A DNA stretch of 61,139 nt from Rheinheimera soli. GTDB lineage: Bacteria; Pseudomonadota; Gammaproteobacteria; Enterobacterales; Alteromonadaceae. The notes beneath the pieces are model-generated. The model searched no databases. It was not told the origin of the DNA and saw only the letters and a list, made by a program, of their open reading frames with translations. Shown one piece after another: positions 20,201 through 29,074 of the stretch (its first letter is position 1; each line of letters opens with the position of its first letter). Both the position numbers and the translations under genes were made by a program. The stretch covers positions 1-61,139 of the forward strand of contig NZ_JAJOYU010000025.1 in assembly GCF_021290985.1 (NCBI RefSeq), read 5' to 3'.

Positions 20201-20276
20201 AAGACAAAAACAACATACATAAAGTAACAGGCCGGGTTAAGGCAAAACGGGTGATGGCTAAAGGTTTATGATCCAT
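17211..20276 (-). CDS. RND-type efflux permease (second of pair)
   Basis: 1021 aa from ATG 20276 (AAGGAG 7 bases upstream). AcrB/MdtC-type inner-membrane transporter: 12 TM segments, two large periplasmic loops, N-terminus FALTRPVTLCMLFLSLLVFG, and the TM4 proton-relay region AVGMLVDNSVVVTE. Starts 4 bp downstream of the other permease's stop, so the two probably form a hetero-multimeric pump like MdtBC, served by the adaptor upstream. No TolC-like gene belongs to this operon. Substrate unknown. Confidence 0.92.
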   Translation of the reverse strand: MDHKPLAITRFALTRPVTLCMLFLSLLVFGLIASRMLPLEKFPGIDIPEIYVDVPYPNATPSEIERLITRPVEEALATVTGIKKMRSFSRENSAGVSLEFNWEEDINTKSIEVRERLDNMRHLLPRDVERVMVYQFNTADMPIFQLRISSDRDLAMAYDLIERVIKRPLERVPGVSKVELYGVDKRQVTIRLDPQRMRNLQVDPVQLVQLLQESNFAMTAGELRNSNESILVKPVGEFTNLDEIRALPIRAGLTLGAVADVVLELPKRTEGRHLHQTYAVGMNVFKESNANLVDVSRAAIAVVDAAGKDPAFNGINLFLMDDTAKGVTDSLSNLLSSGAIGALLSFGVLYLFLRHIPTTLVVVLSVPVSLVITLGAMYFLGYSLNILSMMGLMLAVGMLVDNSVVVTESIFRERAADPDTKRATELGVHRVSLAVLAGTATTAIVFLPNIIGQKVDVTVFLEHVAIAITIALGVSLLMALTLIPYLTTKIKQIHSSDNAAPGKLELFYGRCLRWVMRSPKAATGIAFLLLFSIAIPIGAVSGGDEDGGDSGRAFLNYNVQGNYSLAEVEQEVDRMEAYLYQHKEEYEIESVYSYYTANHAISIIMFNDPLIKPVAEIKETIRKNWPQLVRSQPTFGWSDSGGGMQVHLSGPSTEMLTKLAADVVPVISQIKGLEDVRSEISDGQFEMQILLNNEELQRQGLDASSVAQAVSLALRGTNLRTFRSEDQGEVQLRVLYDEKVSHSPAELAAIPVLVKDNVVITLAQVAELKVAPLLSEIRRFNRQTTLAIGMNMGKDLTMDKAKEELKTRLNQLQLPAGYAWSFEGSFQYQDEAQGIMQINMLLAVAMIYLVMAALFESLIMPTAVIGSLLFSFVGVFWAFLFTGTSMGIMGMIGMLVLMGIVVNNGIVLVDRINQLRHESPDAELVPLIIEACEARLRPILMTVSTTVLGLLPLAFGDASIGGDGPSYAPMAIAIIGGLVFSTLTSLLLVPLTYWGLIRFNIRWSGFLGKARVLANKVITAP

Positions 20277-20280
20277 GGCG

Positions 20281-23200
20281 CTACTCCTTAGCCGCTTGTA
20301 CATCACGGGCTGTCAGACGATACAGCACAGGAATAAACACCAGTGTCAGTAAGGTCGACAAACTTAAACCCCAAATCACAGTAATAGCCATGGGAGAACG
20401 TATTTCCGCGCCATCACTGCTGCCAAGCACCATAGGCAACAAACCCAGCACTGTGGTTAAAGTCGTCATCAATACAGGGCGTAAACGGGTAGCACCGGCT
20501 TCAACTATGGCATCAGACACAGCCATTCCCTCATCACGCAACTGGTTGATGCGGTCAATCAGTACTATGGCGTTATTTACCACTATACCGGCCAGCATAA
20601 TCAGACCAATAAAGACGATGACAGAAACCCGGGTACCGGTTAACCACAAACCAAGCACAGCACCAGCACCAGCCAAAGGCACAGTAAATAAAATCAGCAA
20701 AGGTTGCAGCAGGTTTTCAAACTGCGACGCCATCACCAGATACACCAGAAACACCGCCAGCAGTAACGCCATCATCAGGGAGTTAAAAGAACGTTCCATT
20801 TCTTCACTTTGCCCGACAATAGTAGCGCCTACGCCATAAGGCAGAGTTAACTGTGCCAATACGTCTTTAGCTGCGATTGTGCCTTGCTCCAAGTCACCGT
20901 AAGCCAGATTCGCACTCACCAAAGCCACACGCTGCTGGCCAATACGGGTAATTTCGCTTGGGCCAATTTCACGTTTAATATCAGCCACAGCAGATAAAGG
21001 CAGTGGTCTTTCGCTGTTTGGATTAATGATAATTTGCGACAGCTGCTGCTCTGAATTACGGAAGTTTTCCGCCAGGCGCACCCGGATATCCACTTTACGG
21101 TCGTTAATCGAATACTGGCCTGCCACTTCACCCCCAATATAATTGGCCACACGTTTGGACACATCGGCCGCAGTTAAACCCAGCTGAGATAATCTATCGT
21201 GGTGAAAATGTAGGGTAAGTTCCGGCTGGCCTGAACGTAACGAGCTTTTGATATCAGTAAATCTGTTGTTGGCAGCTAACAGTTTTGCCAGTTGGTCGGA
21301 AGTGGCTTTTAAGCTGTTTAAATCATGGCCTGACAGTTCAATTTCCATTGGAGTGCTGAAACTGAACAGCTCTGGTCTGTCAATTTTTGCAGTCAGAGCC
21401 GGCATGGTGCTGACTGTATCGCGGAACAACTGAATAAGGCGCTCTTCATCGGTCTTAGTGGCGCTGTCTTTTAAGATAATATTTAAACGACCCCAATGAC
21501 TGCCACCCACATTTGGATCCACAGTCATCTGCTGCCCAGTACCGGCCTGAGCATAACTGCGATCAATTTCAGGTTGCAGTGAAGCCACAGCAGCCAACTG
21601 CTTCAGTACTTTGTCAGTACGCTCAATGGCACTGCCAACAGGCAACTGCACTTCAACATAAAACTCGCCCTGACTCATGCTTGGGATCACATCAAAACCT
21701 AAACCCGGGATCAGCGAATAAATCAGCGCTGTGATGCCTATAGTAGCGGCCACCACCAAAGCTTTTACTTTGAGGGCTGCAGTTAATATGGCGCGGTAGC
21801 CCGACTCCAACGCTGCTAAAAAAGCCTGCACCAGATTAAGCAAAGGGTTAAAGATAAAGCTTAATGCTTTAGCCACAACACGGAACAAAATGGTCAACAA
21901 GGTAAACAAACCTAAAAACAAAAAGCGAACGCCCAGATACAGCAGATGGAATGGTAACAGTGGCCATAAATACCAACGAGAGGGTTTAATAGTTAGTTTG
22001 CTTGTTTCACCTGTAGAAGCAGCAGCTGAAGCTGAGCCAGTACGTTCACGGGCTGCCATAGCCGGAATAAGTGTTAATGCCACCAATAACGACGCCAGCA
22101 AAGCATAAGTAACAGTTAAGGCCTGATCTTTAAACAGTTGTCCTGCCACACCTTCAACAAACACCAGCGGAAAAAATACCGCCACTGTAGTTAAGGTGGA
22201 GGCTGTTATCGCCATGGAGACTTCACTGGCACCTTTTTTTGCCGCCTCCATAGGAGCCATGCCTTGCTCTTTGTAGCGGGCAATGTTTTCTAACACTACG
22301 ATAGCGTTATCCACCAGCATACCTATAGCCAGGGCAATACCACCTAAACTCATAATATTTAAGCTGATATCCTGCGCATACATCAGATTGAAGGTGGCAA
22401 TCACCGACAACGGAATAGACACGGAGATCACTAACGTGGTCCAGACATTACGCAGGAACAAATACAACACCAGCATGGCCAGAATACCACCGGCAAAAGC
22501 GGCAGATTTCACTTCATCTATGGCTTGTTTAATAAAGGTAGACTGGTCATACACTAAGGTAAGCTGATAACCGGCTGGCAGATTCTTTTGCAGATCCGCC
22601 AGCTTGGTAGTGACTGTTTTTGCCACTTGAACTGTATTGGCGTCACCTTCTTTATAAATAGAAATTTCAATGGCTTCTTTGCCATGCACATAAGTAATGC
22701 TTTGACGATCAACAAAGGCGTCCCGCACTTCGGCAATATCTGACAAGCGAATTTGGCTTTCACCTACTTTGGAGATATATAAGTTACGGATTTCGTCCAG
22801 GGAAGCAAACTGGTTAATGCTACGAACTAAATAGTCATTGCTACCGGTTTCTAAACGGCCACCAGCCTGGTTAATATTTTGCTCTTTTAAACGCTGATTG
22901 ATAGTGCTGATATCCAGTTTTAACTGGCTAAGTTTTTCATTATCAATGAGGATTTGAATTTCCTGCGTTAAACCACCATCAGGTCGCACCGCAGCCACGC
23001 CGGGCAAAGATTCTAAGCGGCGGCGTAAATCTTCTTCAGCAAAAGTACGTAAGCTCACCAGTTGAGCTGGAGTTAAATCATTTTTTTCATCCCGGCTTAA
23101 AGCCAGACGAACCACAGGATCTAAATTCGGATTAAACCGCAGCAGTAAAGGCTTTTTCACGTCTAAAGGTAGATACAGCACATCGATTTTCTCGCGTACT

Positions 23201-23520
23201 TCAAGGCCTGCCAGATCCATATCTGAGCCCCATTCAAATTCCATAATCACATCTGAGCGACCAGCACGCGACACTGAATGTACTTTACGAATGCCTTTAA
23301 CAATACCCACGGCTTCTTCAATAGGCTTACTGACCAGTTGCTCGACTTCGGCAGGAGCTGCACCCTGGTATTCAGTACGGATAGTTAAGGTTGGGTAAGA
23401 CAAATCAGGAAGTAAATTGACGGCCAGTCGCCCCATAGCAACCAGACCAAATAACATAATGCCTAAAGTGAACATCCACATGGTGACCGGACGTGCAACG
23501 GCTGTATCCACTAGTTTCAT
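20281..23520 (-). CDS. RND-type efflux permease with extra hydrophobic insert
   Basis: 1079 aa, ATG 23520 (MKLVDTAVARPVTMWMFTLG). HAE-1/MdtB-like: AIGMLVDNAIVVLENIARY in TM4, LAGIVVNNAIVLIDRINQLR near the end. Longer than usual (about 1020-1050) because of an insert near residues 495-590 (RWYLWPLLPFHLLYLGVRFL, LFTLLTILFRVVAKALSFIF) that adds hydrophobic helices between the two halves. First permease after the adaptor gene, separated from it by a 70-bp spacer with a strong hairpin. Confidence 0.92.
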   Translation of the reverse strand: MKLVDTAVARPVTMWMFTLGIMLFGLVAMGRLAVNLLPDLSYPTLTIRTEYQGAAPAEVEQLVSKPIEEAVGIVKGIRKVHSVSRAGRSDVIMEFEWGSDMDLAGLEVREKIDVLYLPLDVKKPLLLRFNPNLDPVVRLALSRDEKNDLTPAQLVSLRTFAEEDLRRRLESLPGVAAVRPDGGLTQEIQILIDNEKLSQLKLDISTINQRLKEQNINQAGGRLETGSNDYLVRSINQFASLDEIRNLYISKVGESQIRLSDIAEVRDAFVDRQSITYVHGKEAIEISIYKEGDANTVQVAKTVTTKLADLQKNLPAGYQLTLVYDQSTFIKQAIDEVKSAAFAGGILAMLVLYLFLRNVWTTLVISVSIPLSVIATFNLMYAQDISLNIMSLGGIALAIGMLVDNAIVVLENIARYKEQGMAPMEAAKKGASEVSMAITASTLTTVAVFFPLVFVEGVAGQLFKDQALTVTYALLASLLVALTLIPAMAARERTGSASAAASTGETSKLTIKPSRWYLWPLLPFHLLYLGVRFLFLGLFTLLTILFRVVAKALSFIFNPLLNLVQAFLAALESGYRAILTAALKVKALVVAATIGITALIYSLIPGLGFDVIPSMSQGEFYVEVQLPVGSAIERTDKVLKQLAAVASLQPEIDRSYAQAGTGQQMTVDPNVGGSHWGRLNIILKDSATKTDEERLIQLFRDTVSTMPALTAKIDRPELFSFSTPMEIELSGHDLNSLKATSDQLAKLLAANNRFTDIKSSLRSGQPELTLHFHHDRLSQLGLTAADVSKRVANYIGGEVAGQYSINDRKVDIRVRLAENFRNSEQQLSQIIINPNSERPLPLSAVADIKREIGPSEITRIGQQRVALVSANLAYGDLEQGTIAAKDVLAQLTLPYGVGATIVGQSEEMERSFNSLMMALLLAVFLVYLVMASQFENLLQPLLILFTVPLAGAGAVLGLWLTGTRVSVIVFIGLIMLAGIVVNNAIVLIDRINQLRDEGMAVSDAIVEAGATRLRPVLMTTLTTVLGLLPMVLGSSDGAEIRSPMAITVIWGLSLSTLLTLVFIPVLYRLTARDVQAAKE

Positions 23521-23550
23521 AGAAGATCCCTAAATTTTTTTTGTAGTTAG

Positions 23551-23578
23551 TAATGGCAGGACTTTCGTCCTGCCATTA
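23551..23578. promoter_or_regulatory. 12-bp-stem hairpin inside the RND operon
   Basis: TAATGGCAGGAC pairs exactly with its complement around the loop TTTC in the 69-bp gap between adaptor and permease genes. The transcript strand has an A-run, not a U-run, after it, so it is more likely an mRNA-stability or processing element than a terminator. Confidence 0.6.
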
Positions 23579-23589
23579 AGGGAGATTAG

Positions 23590-24657
23590 TTAGCTTTTCG
23601 CAATGACCTGAACAGGGCTTTGCTCTTTTAAACTGGCTTGACCTGCAGTAACCACCTGGTCACCTTCAGTTAAACCTTCAACCACTTCAAACATGCTGTC
23701 GGATTCATAACCTGTGGTGATAGCTTTGCGTTCTACTTTGCCGTCTTTATTCACGACAAAGACTGAACTGCTGTTGTCCATCGCCATCACTGCACGTTTT
23801 GGCACTAATAACGCAGCATCTTTTGCATCATATTGCACTTCAACCTGAGCAAACATACCGGCTTTTAAGGTCAGATCGCTGTTATCCACAGCCACTGTGA
23901 CACGGGCTGTGCCTGTAGCTGCATCTACCACCGGAGAGATACGAATAATTTTGGCTTGTTTGACTGGCATAGCGGCAAAGTGCAAGTGAGCAACCTGGCC
24001 CACTTTAGCGCGAGGCAACTGATGCTCAGGTAAGTTAATCACCGCTTCTAAGCGCTCTTGTGACACAATTTCAAACAAAGCTTTGGATGAATACTCAGTG
24101 ATCAGCTGGCCTACTTTGACATGACGACGAGCCACTACACCACTGATAGGCGCGATGATCTGAGTTTCTTTTAACGCCAACTCTGACAAAGCCACAGAAG
24201 CAGATAAAGATTCAACCTGCCATTTTAACTTGTCGTACAAGTCAAAACTGACCAGTTTTTTCTGATACATCGTCTCTAAACGCGCTAGTTCGCTTTTTAA
24301 CTGACCTAATTCAGCTTTGCCTTTGGCTAAGTTTAACTGCTGACGTTCAGTATCTAAAATAGCCAGCACTTGTCCTGCTTTGACCACATCACCTTCTTCA
24401 ACAAACAGCTGCTGTACTATGCCAGTAGACTTGCTGTTCACTTCAGCGTCCTCTTTGGCTTCCAGCGTGCTAGTGGTGCGGTACAAACTACTGATCTCAC
24501 CGCGACTGACTACAGCAGCCTCAACAGGAATGCTGATCACAGTGTCTACTTTCGCAGTATCAGCACTGCCTTCAGCGCTGCCGCATCCGGTTAATACTAA
24601 AGAACTGGCCAATAAGGCAGTGGTTACAGCAGTCGCAAGCAATGAGCGGGTTTTCAT
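23590..24657 (-). CDS. RND periplasmic adaptor lipoprotein
   Basis: 355 aa from ATG 24657 (AAGGA 7 bases upstream). Signal with lipobox LVLTGC at about residues 27-32, then HlyD/AcrA-like architecture: beta-barrel/lipoyl halves (VVKAGQVLAILDTERQQLNL; IIAPISGVVARRHVKVGQLI) and an alpha hairpin at about 95-160. C-terminal membrane-proximal domain (ALLVPKRAVMAMDNSSSVFV). It bridges the permeases to an outer-membrane channel encoded elsewhere. First gene of the three-gene operon. Confidence 0.92.
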   Translation of the reverse strand: MKTRSLLATAVTTALLASSLVLTGCGSAEGSADTAKVDTVISIPVEAAVVSRGEISSLYRTTSTLEAKEDAEVNSKSTGIVQQLFVEEGDVVKAGQVLAILDTERQQLNLAKGKAELGQLKSELARLETMYQKKLVSFDLYDKLKWQVESLSASVALSELALKETQIIAPISGVVARRHVKVGQLITEYSSKALFEIVSQERLEAVINLPEHQLPRAKVGQVAHLHFAAMPVKQAKIIRISPVVDAATGTARVTVAVDNSDLTLKAGMFAQVEVQYDAKDAALLVPKRAVMAMDNSSSVFVVNKDGKVERKAITTGYESDSMFEVVEGLTEGDQVVTAGQASLKEQSPVQVIAKS

Positions 24658-24860
24658 AATTAATCCTTGAATAAACAAAATCGAATCAGTTGCAGAGGGA
24701 TTGCATCCCTTATGCCATCTCGAAAAATATAAATAAATCCGTTTAAAAACAACTAGATAAAATAATAAAACATAAAATCAGCCTGAGTTCATTTTTAGCC
24801 TTTGGTAAATTTCACTACTTTTTAGTCAACCAAAGATCCGACCAGTAGCAGAATTTGCCA

Positions 24861-24884
24861 GACTTAGAGCATGTACTCTAAGTC
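24861..24884. promoter_or_regulatory. Palindromic operator at the fadL-like promoter
   Basis: GACTTAGAG and its exact complement CTCTAAGTC are separated by CATGTA. The right arm ends 10 bp before TATAAT (24895-24900), so it covers the -35 region. A dimeric repressor or activator site is inferred; it does not match FadR or PsrA sites that I know. Confidence 0.6.
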
Positions 24885-24894
24885 CCTCCCCCTC

Positions 24895-24900
24895 TATAAT
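24895..24900 (+). promoter_or_regulatory. Probable -10 element of the fadL-like gene
   Basis: A consensus TATAAT lies 31 bp before the ATG at 24932. No good -35 is seen at the proper distance, which fits activator-dependent control through the adjacent palindrome. Confidence 0.5.
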
Positions 24901-24931
24901 GCCGCGAAATTCAATACAGGGTACAAAAACA

Positions 24932-26395
24932 ATGTTACGAAAAGCTTCATTACCATTAGCAATCAGCCTTGCTTTGGTCAGTCAGTCTGCTTTTGCCGAA
25001 GGCTATAAACTATTTGAACAGTCAGTCAGTGCCGCCGGCAATGCTTATGCAGGCCGTGGCGCTCAGATCACAGACGCTTCTTTGGTCTATTCTAACCCTG
25101 CTGCATTAACCGAATTAGAAGGCGCGCAATTTTCTGGTGGTGTAAACCTGATTTATGCAACAACCCGTTACAATGACGCCTCGGCCCAAAGCGCCAATGG
25201 TATGGCTGTGACTGGCCGTGACTCAGGTAAGCTGACCTTGTCTGAGTTAGTACCTTTTGCTTTTTACAGCGACCATATCAGCGATAACTTAAGCTGGGGT
25301 ATTGGTGTCTATGCACCTTTTGGTTTGTCATCCGATTACAATGATGATTGGGTAGGCCGTTATTTTGCTGATGAAACCGCCATCAAAGTGGTGGCCATGC
25401 AGCCGACTCTGGCCTATAAACTGAACCAAGCCTGGTCTGTTGGTTTGGGTATCAATATTAATTACGCCGAAGGCACTTTATCCAAATACAAAGACCACTC
25501 AGGTTTATGTGAACTGGGCACCAACATTAATGGATTATATGGCGCTGATGTTTACAACGCCGCCTACTGTGACAGTCACTACGAAGTAAATGGGGATGAT
25601 GTAGCAGCAGGTTATAACTTCGGTATTCATGGTGATTTAGGTTCAACCAAACTGGCGTTGGTGTATCACTCAGAAGTGAAATACAACTTAAAAGGTGACT
25701 CAGAAATCACCAACACGCCTATTACTGGCGCAAATGTGGCTGGAAATCCAAACTTTGTTGTAGTGGCTCCAAACCTGCCAGCAGTCAGCTTAGCTACAGG
25801 TAAACTGGCTGCTAATAGCTATCTGTCAGAGCAAAGTAAACTGGATTTAACCACTCCGGCCAACCTGGCTTTTAGTCTGGATCAAAAAATCACTGATGTG
25901 TTATCTGTACAAGGCAGTGTGACCTGGACAGGCTGGAGCAGCTTTGAGTCTATTGATATTGTCAGCGATGACAGCACTCCAAGTATTTCTTTAAGCACTC
26001 AGATGCCACAAAACCTGAATAAAGCAGGTTACATTGGCTATATCCCTGAGCATTGGCATGATACCTGGTCCTTCTCTTTAGGTACCACAGTGCACTACAA
26101 CGACGAACTGACGTTAAGAACTGGCCTGGCTTACGATGAAAACCCAATCACGACCAGCCATAAAACAGCACGGGTGCCAACAGCGGATCGGATTTGGTGG
26201 ACCTGGGGTGCAACCTGGGCTCTGAGCGCAGCCCAAAGTGTCGACTTTGCTTATGGCTATATGTGGATGAACAAAGTCAGTATCGATGAACACGAATACA
26301 ACGCCAATGGCGACCGTATTTATAACTCTGGTGTGCAAGCGAATTACCGCAACAATGCGCAAGTTCTGGCCGTGCAGTGGAACCACAAGTTCTAA
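24932..26395 (+). CDS. FadL/OmpP1-family outer-membrane transport protein
   Basis: 487 aa from ATG 24932. Signal peptide (MLRKASLPLAISLALVSQSA-FA), then the FadL hatch start EGYKLFEQSVSAAGNAYAGR, ASLVYSNPAALTEL, many alternating beta strands and a terminal Phe (QWNHKF) as in outer-membrane barrels. Family members take up long-chain fatty acids or hydrophobic compounds. Divergent from the RND operon, across a 274-bp region with the palindrome and promoter. A strong terminator follows at 26427. Confidence 0.92.
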   Translation: MLRKASLPLAISLALVSQSAFAEGYKLFEQSVSAAGNAYAGRGAQITDASLVYSNPAALTELEGAQFSGGVNLIYATTRYNDASAQSANGMAVTGRDSGKLTLSELVPFAFYSDHISDNLSWGIGVYAPFGLSSDYNDDWVGRYFADETAIKVVAMQPTLAYKLNQAWSVGLGININYAEGTLSKYKDHSGLCELGTNINGLYGADVYNAAYCDSHYEVNGDDVAAGYNFGIHGDLGSTKLALVYHSEVKYNLKGDSEITNTPITGANVAGNPNFVVVAPNLPAVSLATGKLAANSYLSEQSKLDLTTPANLAFSLDQKITDVLSVQGSVTWTGWSSFESIDIVSDDSTPSISLSTQMPQNLNKAGYIGYIPEHWHDTWSFSLGTTVHYNDELTLRTGLAYDENPITTSHKTARVPTADRIWWTWGATWALSAAQSVDFAYGYMWMNKVSIDEHEYNANGDRIYNSGVQANYRNNAQVLAVQWNHKF

Positions 26396-26426
26396 GCCTA
26401 CTCAAAAAGCCTTGAACACCTGTGTC

Positions 26427-26454
26427 AAAACCACCGTTTTTACGGTGGTTTTTT
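26427..26454. terminator. Terminator after the fadL-like gene
   Basis: AAAACCACCG - loop TTTTTA - CGGTGGTTTTTT: a GC stem with A-run before and T-run after, usable in both directions. Confidence 0.88.
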
Positions 26455-26500
26455 GTCTCTGGCAAAAGCCACCAAAGTTGTGAGATTATTTTTCGCTATA

Positions 26501-26530
26501 AAAAATGGCCACATCCTGTGGCCATTTTTG
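26501..26530. terminator. Bidirectional terminator
   Basis: AAAAATGGCCACA, loop TCC, TGTGGCCATTTTTG. Lies between the convergent fadL-like and DUF4397 genes and can end the latter's transcript. Confidence 0.88.
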
Positions 26531-26557
26531 CTTTACAACCTATCACCTACCAGTGAA

Positions 26558-27889
26558 TTATTTAACCAGCGTTATTTTGTATCCACTTGGAGCTGTAGCA
26601 GATGGTTCTGCTGCCAGGATATAGTTTTTACCCGCTTCCAATTGCTGTGTATCTGTTTTATCTAACAAACTGATGGTGCCGTTGTCTGCCACGTGGACCA
26701 GAGAAATAGAATAGAAATCTTTTGGCAAGACTAAACTGGCGTACTTTTTAAATTCCAGTGCTTTGACATGAAACTTGGCGCTTTCAATAGTTTCGTTTTG
26801 ACGAACAAAATAGAAATGCAGATTTTTGAAATCAGGCACCAGGTTGGCCACGTTGATTTCATGTTCATGAATTTGCGGCAGATTTTTTTCAGTAAAATTC
26901 ACTAAACCTACTTTTTGCTCAGCATCACGGAACAACAACACCGACTTGCTCTGGCCTGCGTTAATAGTCAGCAACACATTGTTTAATAACAACTGGTTGT
27001 TTTCGTTTAACACAGCGATGCTGTAATCGTTTTTGTCTAACTGGATGTAATCTGTCAGCGTGTCCTGCACTAAGTCTGCAACAGGTAAATTGTTGATGGC
27101 GATCTGACCTTGTTGGTTGTCCAGGCTGTTGTAAATACGCACTTGTCCTTTCGCCAGACGATGTTCAAGGGCATCCACTGTGCTTGAGTTGCCAACAATG
27201 TCTAAAGACACTTGTTGCTGCATAGGGCCTAACTTGTCACGCACCACCATCACATAGCTGGCGGTATATTGGAAGTTATAAGCTGCGGCTTCAAAAAATG
27301 GGGTCTTGCTGCCTGCTGCGGTAATATACAGCTTGTACTTACCACGTTTGAGCATTTTACCTGTGGTGGTAATGGTTTTAGTGGCGACAGACTCTAACAA
27401 AATTGCTTTGCTGAAATCGTCAGCTTCTGCTGCGGTGTAAATATCTACCTTGTCGTAGTTAGACGATAAATTAGCAACAAAAACCCGGAACTGGTCGTCA
27501 AATTTTTCCTCACGTGCGTGAGTTAACGACAAAATGCTTGGGTTCGCTGCATCACCAGCCATCAGCAACAGAGTTTTGTCTCCTTTATTCAGCGTGATGT
27601 CTGCTTCTTTGATTAAAGCACTGCTGGTTGCGTTTTTCAGCTGATATTTGTAACTGCCAGGCTCAATAGCAAACATATTAGAAGCATCACCAAAAACAGC
27701 AGAGCCTGCAGCCTTATTGTCGACGGTGAACGTACTGTTCGCACTATTGGCAGCACCATTGTAAAACTGCACATAACCCTGGGTAAAACCTTCTTCCGCT
27801 TTATCATCTGAGCCGCCACCGCAGGCGGCCAAAGCGATCAGCGAAAACAAAGGCAAAGCCAGACGACTGGCGCGCTGTATCATGTTCAT
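26558..27889 (-). CDS. DUF4397-type lipoprotein
   Basis: 443 aa. Lipoprotein signal with lipobox LIALAAC followed by GGGSDD (about residues 16-30). The rest is a repeated beta-sandwich pattern (VQFYNGAANSANSTFTVDNK; VRIYNSLDNQQGQIAINNLP) in which DUF4397 domains are recognisable by VRVxNxxxxxxxVDV-like strands. No enzyme motif. Probably an envelope protein facing the periplasm or cell surface; role unknown. Stands alone, convergent with the fadL-like gene. Confidence 0.75.
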   Translation of the reverse strand: MNMIQRASRLALPLFSLIALAACGGGSDDKAEEGFTQGYVQFYNGAANSANSTFTVDNKAAGSAVFGDASNMFAIEPGSYKYQLKNATSSALIKEADITLNKGDKTLLLMAGDAANPSILSLTHAREEKFDDQFRVFVANLSSNYDKVDIYTAAEADDFSKAILLESVATKTITTTGKMLKRGKYKLYITAAGSKTPFFEAAAYNFQYTASYVMVVRDKLGPMQQQVSLDIVGNSSTVDALEHRLAKGQVRIYNSLDNQQGQIAINNLPVADLVQDTLTDYIQLDKNDYSIAVLNENNQLLLNNVLLTINAGQSKSVLLFRDAEQKVGLVNFTEKNLPQIHEHEINVANLVPDFKNLHFYFVRQNETIESAKFHVKALEFKKYASLVLPKDFYSISLVHVADNGTISLLDKTDTQQLEAGKNYILAAEPSATAPSGYKITLVK

Positions 27890-28069
27890 AAAGCTATCCT
27901 GTAACTTGGTTGTTAGTTCGCCAAGAGATTATGTATAGCCTTATGAAAAACCTAGCGTTTTTACCAACACCAACAGTTAATAACAGCCTTTAACAAATAA
28001 AATAAAACTGACTACTATTGAGCTATTGCAAAGTTATATAAAGAGAGTGATCTAAACTTAAACTAAGGC

Positions 28070-28088
28070 GGCAGGCTCATGGCCTGCC
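28070..28088. terminator. Hairpin after the DUF4097 gene
   Basis: GGCAGGC and GCCTGCC enclose TCATG just past the stop at 28098. The T-run is poor, so terminator status is only likely. Confidence 0.5.
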
Positions 28089-28097
28089 ATCTTTGAT

Positions 28098-29060
28098 TTA
28101 GTGTGTTTCAAGTTTCAATGAACCGCTGACAGTGCTCATTTCTACACTACCTTCGCCTTTGCCTGTGCTGAATTCGAGGCTACGACGTGGACCATACTTT
28201 GCTTTGTTCGCTGTATGGCTGGTGAGCTCATTTTTAATAGAGCCTCCGGCATTGGCAACCAGATTAAATTTAGCGCTGATGCCTTTCTCCAGTTTCAGCT
28301 TGGCATCACCACTGACAGTGCTGACTTCTATGCGTGGCATCAAACTACCTTTGAGTTCAGCATCTAATGAACCGTTGACCGAACTCATGTTCAGTTGCTG
28401 CACCTTTGTCAGCTCCAGATCGGCTTCGCCGTTGACCACTGACACAGAAACTTCAGACGCTGAAGATTTGGTATCAATGCTGCCATTGACTGCATCAATA
28501 CTCAGCCTGCCTTCTGAACCACTGTCTTCAATTTCACCGTTGACTGTGCTCAACCTAATACGGCCATTATTATTCACACTGGTAATTTCGCCGTTCACGG
28601 TTTCCAACTGAATAAACTTTTGCAGTTTTTCAGCATACACAGAACCATTGACCGTACTGATTTTGGTGCTGCCCTGAACCCCTGACACCCGAACGCTTGA
28701 GTTTACGCCCTGAAACTCCAGTTCTGCCCCCAGCGGTACTTCAATTTTTAAACGTGAGCCCTGGTTATCTTTATCGTCCCAGTCCCAGCCACTTTGATTG
28801 CGCATATTGGGCATTTTTACTTTAAAACTGGTAAAGCCATTTTTCGATTCAATGTCATAGCCTTCGGCTTTTTCATCCAGAGTCCCTGAGACTTTAAAAC
28901 GTCCTTCGGATGTTGCTGTTATTTGCACATCACCGCGCATATTTTCAATAAAAATCTTTTCATTGTTAGCCACTTGCAGATTCTCATTGACAGACTCTGC
29001 CGCCCATAAAAACTGGCTGAATACAGACAAAGCGAGGCCTAAAATCAGTTGTTGTTTCAT
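28098..29060 (-). CDS. DUF4097-family beta-repeat secreted protein
   Basis: 320 aa from the second ATG (29060). Signal peptide MKQQLILGLALSVFSQFLWA. The body is a beta-helix-like repeat in which a roughly 20-residue strand unit ends in VNG or VSG: STVNGS, ETVNGE, STVNGE, DAVNGS, SVVNGE, SSVNGS, STVSGD, STVSGS. This is the pattern of DUF4097 proteins. Third gene of the ECF sigma operon, 12 bp after the anti-sigma stop, so it is probably an envelope-stress effector or sensor. Confidence 0.85.
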   Translation of the reverse strand: MKQQLILGLALSVFSQFLWAAESVNENLQVANNEKIFIENMRGDVQITATSEGRFKVSGTLDEKAEGYDIESKNGFTSFKVKMPNMRNQSGWDWDDKDNQGSRLKIEVPLGAELEFQGVNSSVRVSGVQGSTKISTVNGSVYAEKLQKFIQLETVNGEITSVNNNGRIRLSTVNGEIEDSGSEGRLSIDAVNGSIDTKSSASEVSVSVVNGEADLELTKVQQLNMSSVNGSLDAELKGSLMPRIEVSTVSGDAKLKLEKGISAKFNLVANAGGSIKNELTSHTANKAKYGPRRSLEFSTGKGEGSVEMSTVSGSLKLETH

Positions 29061-29074
29061 CATGTTACTCCAGA

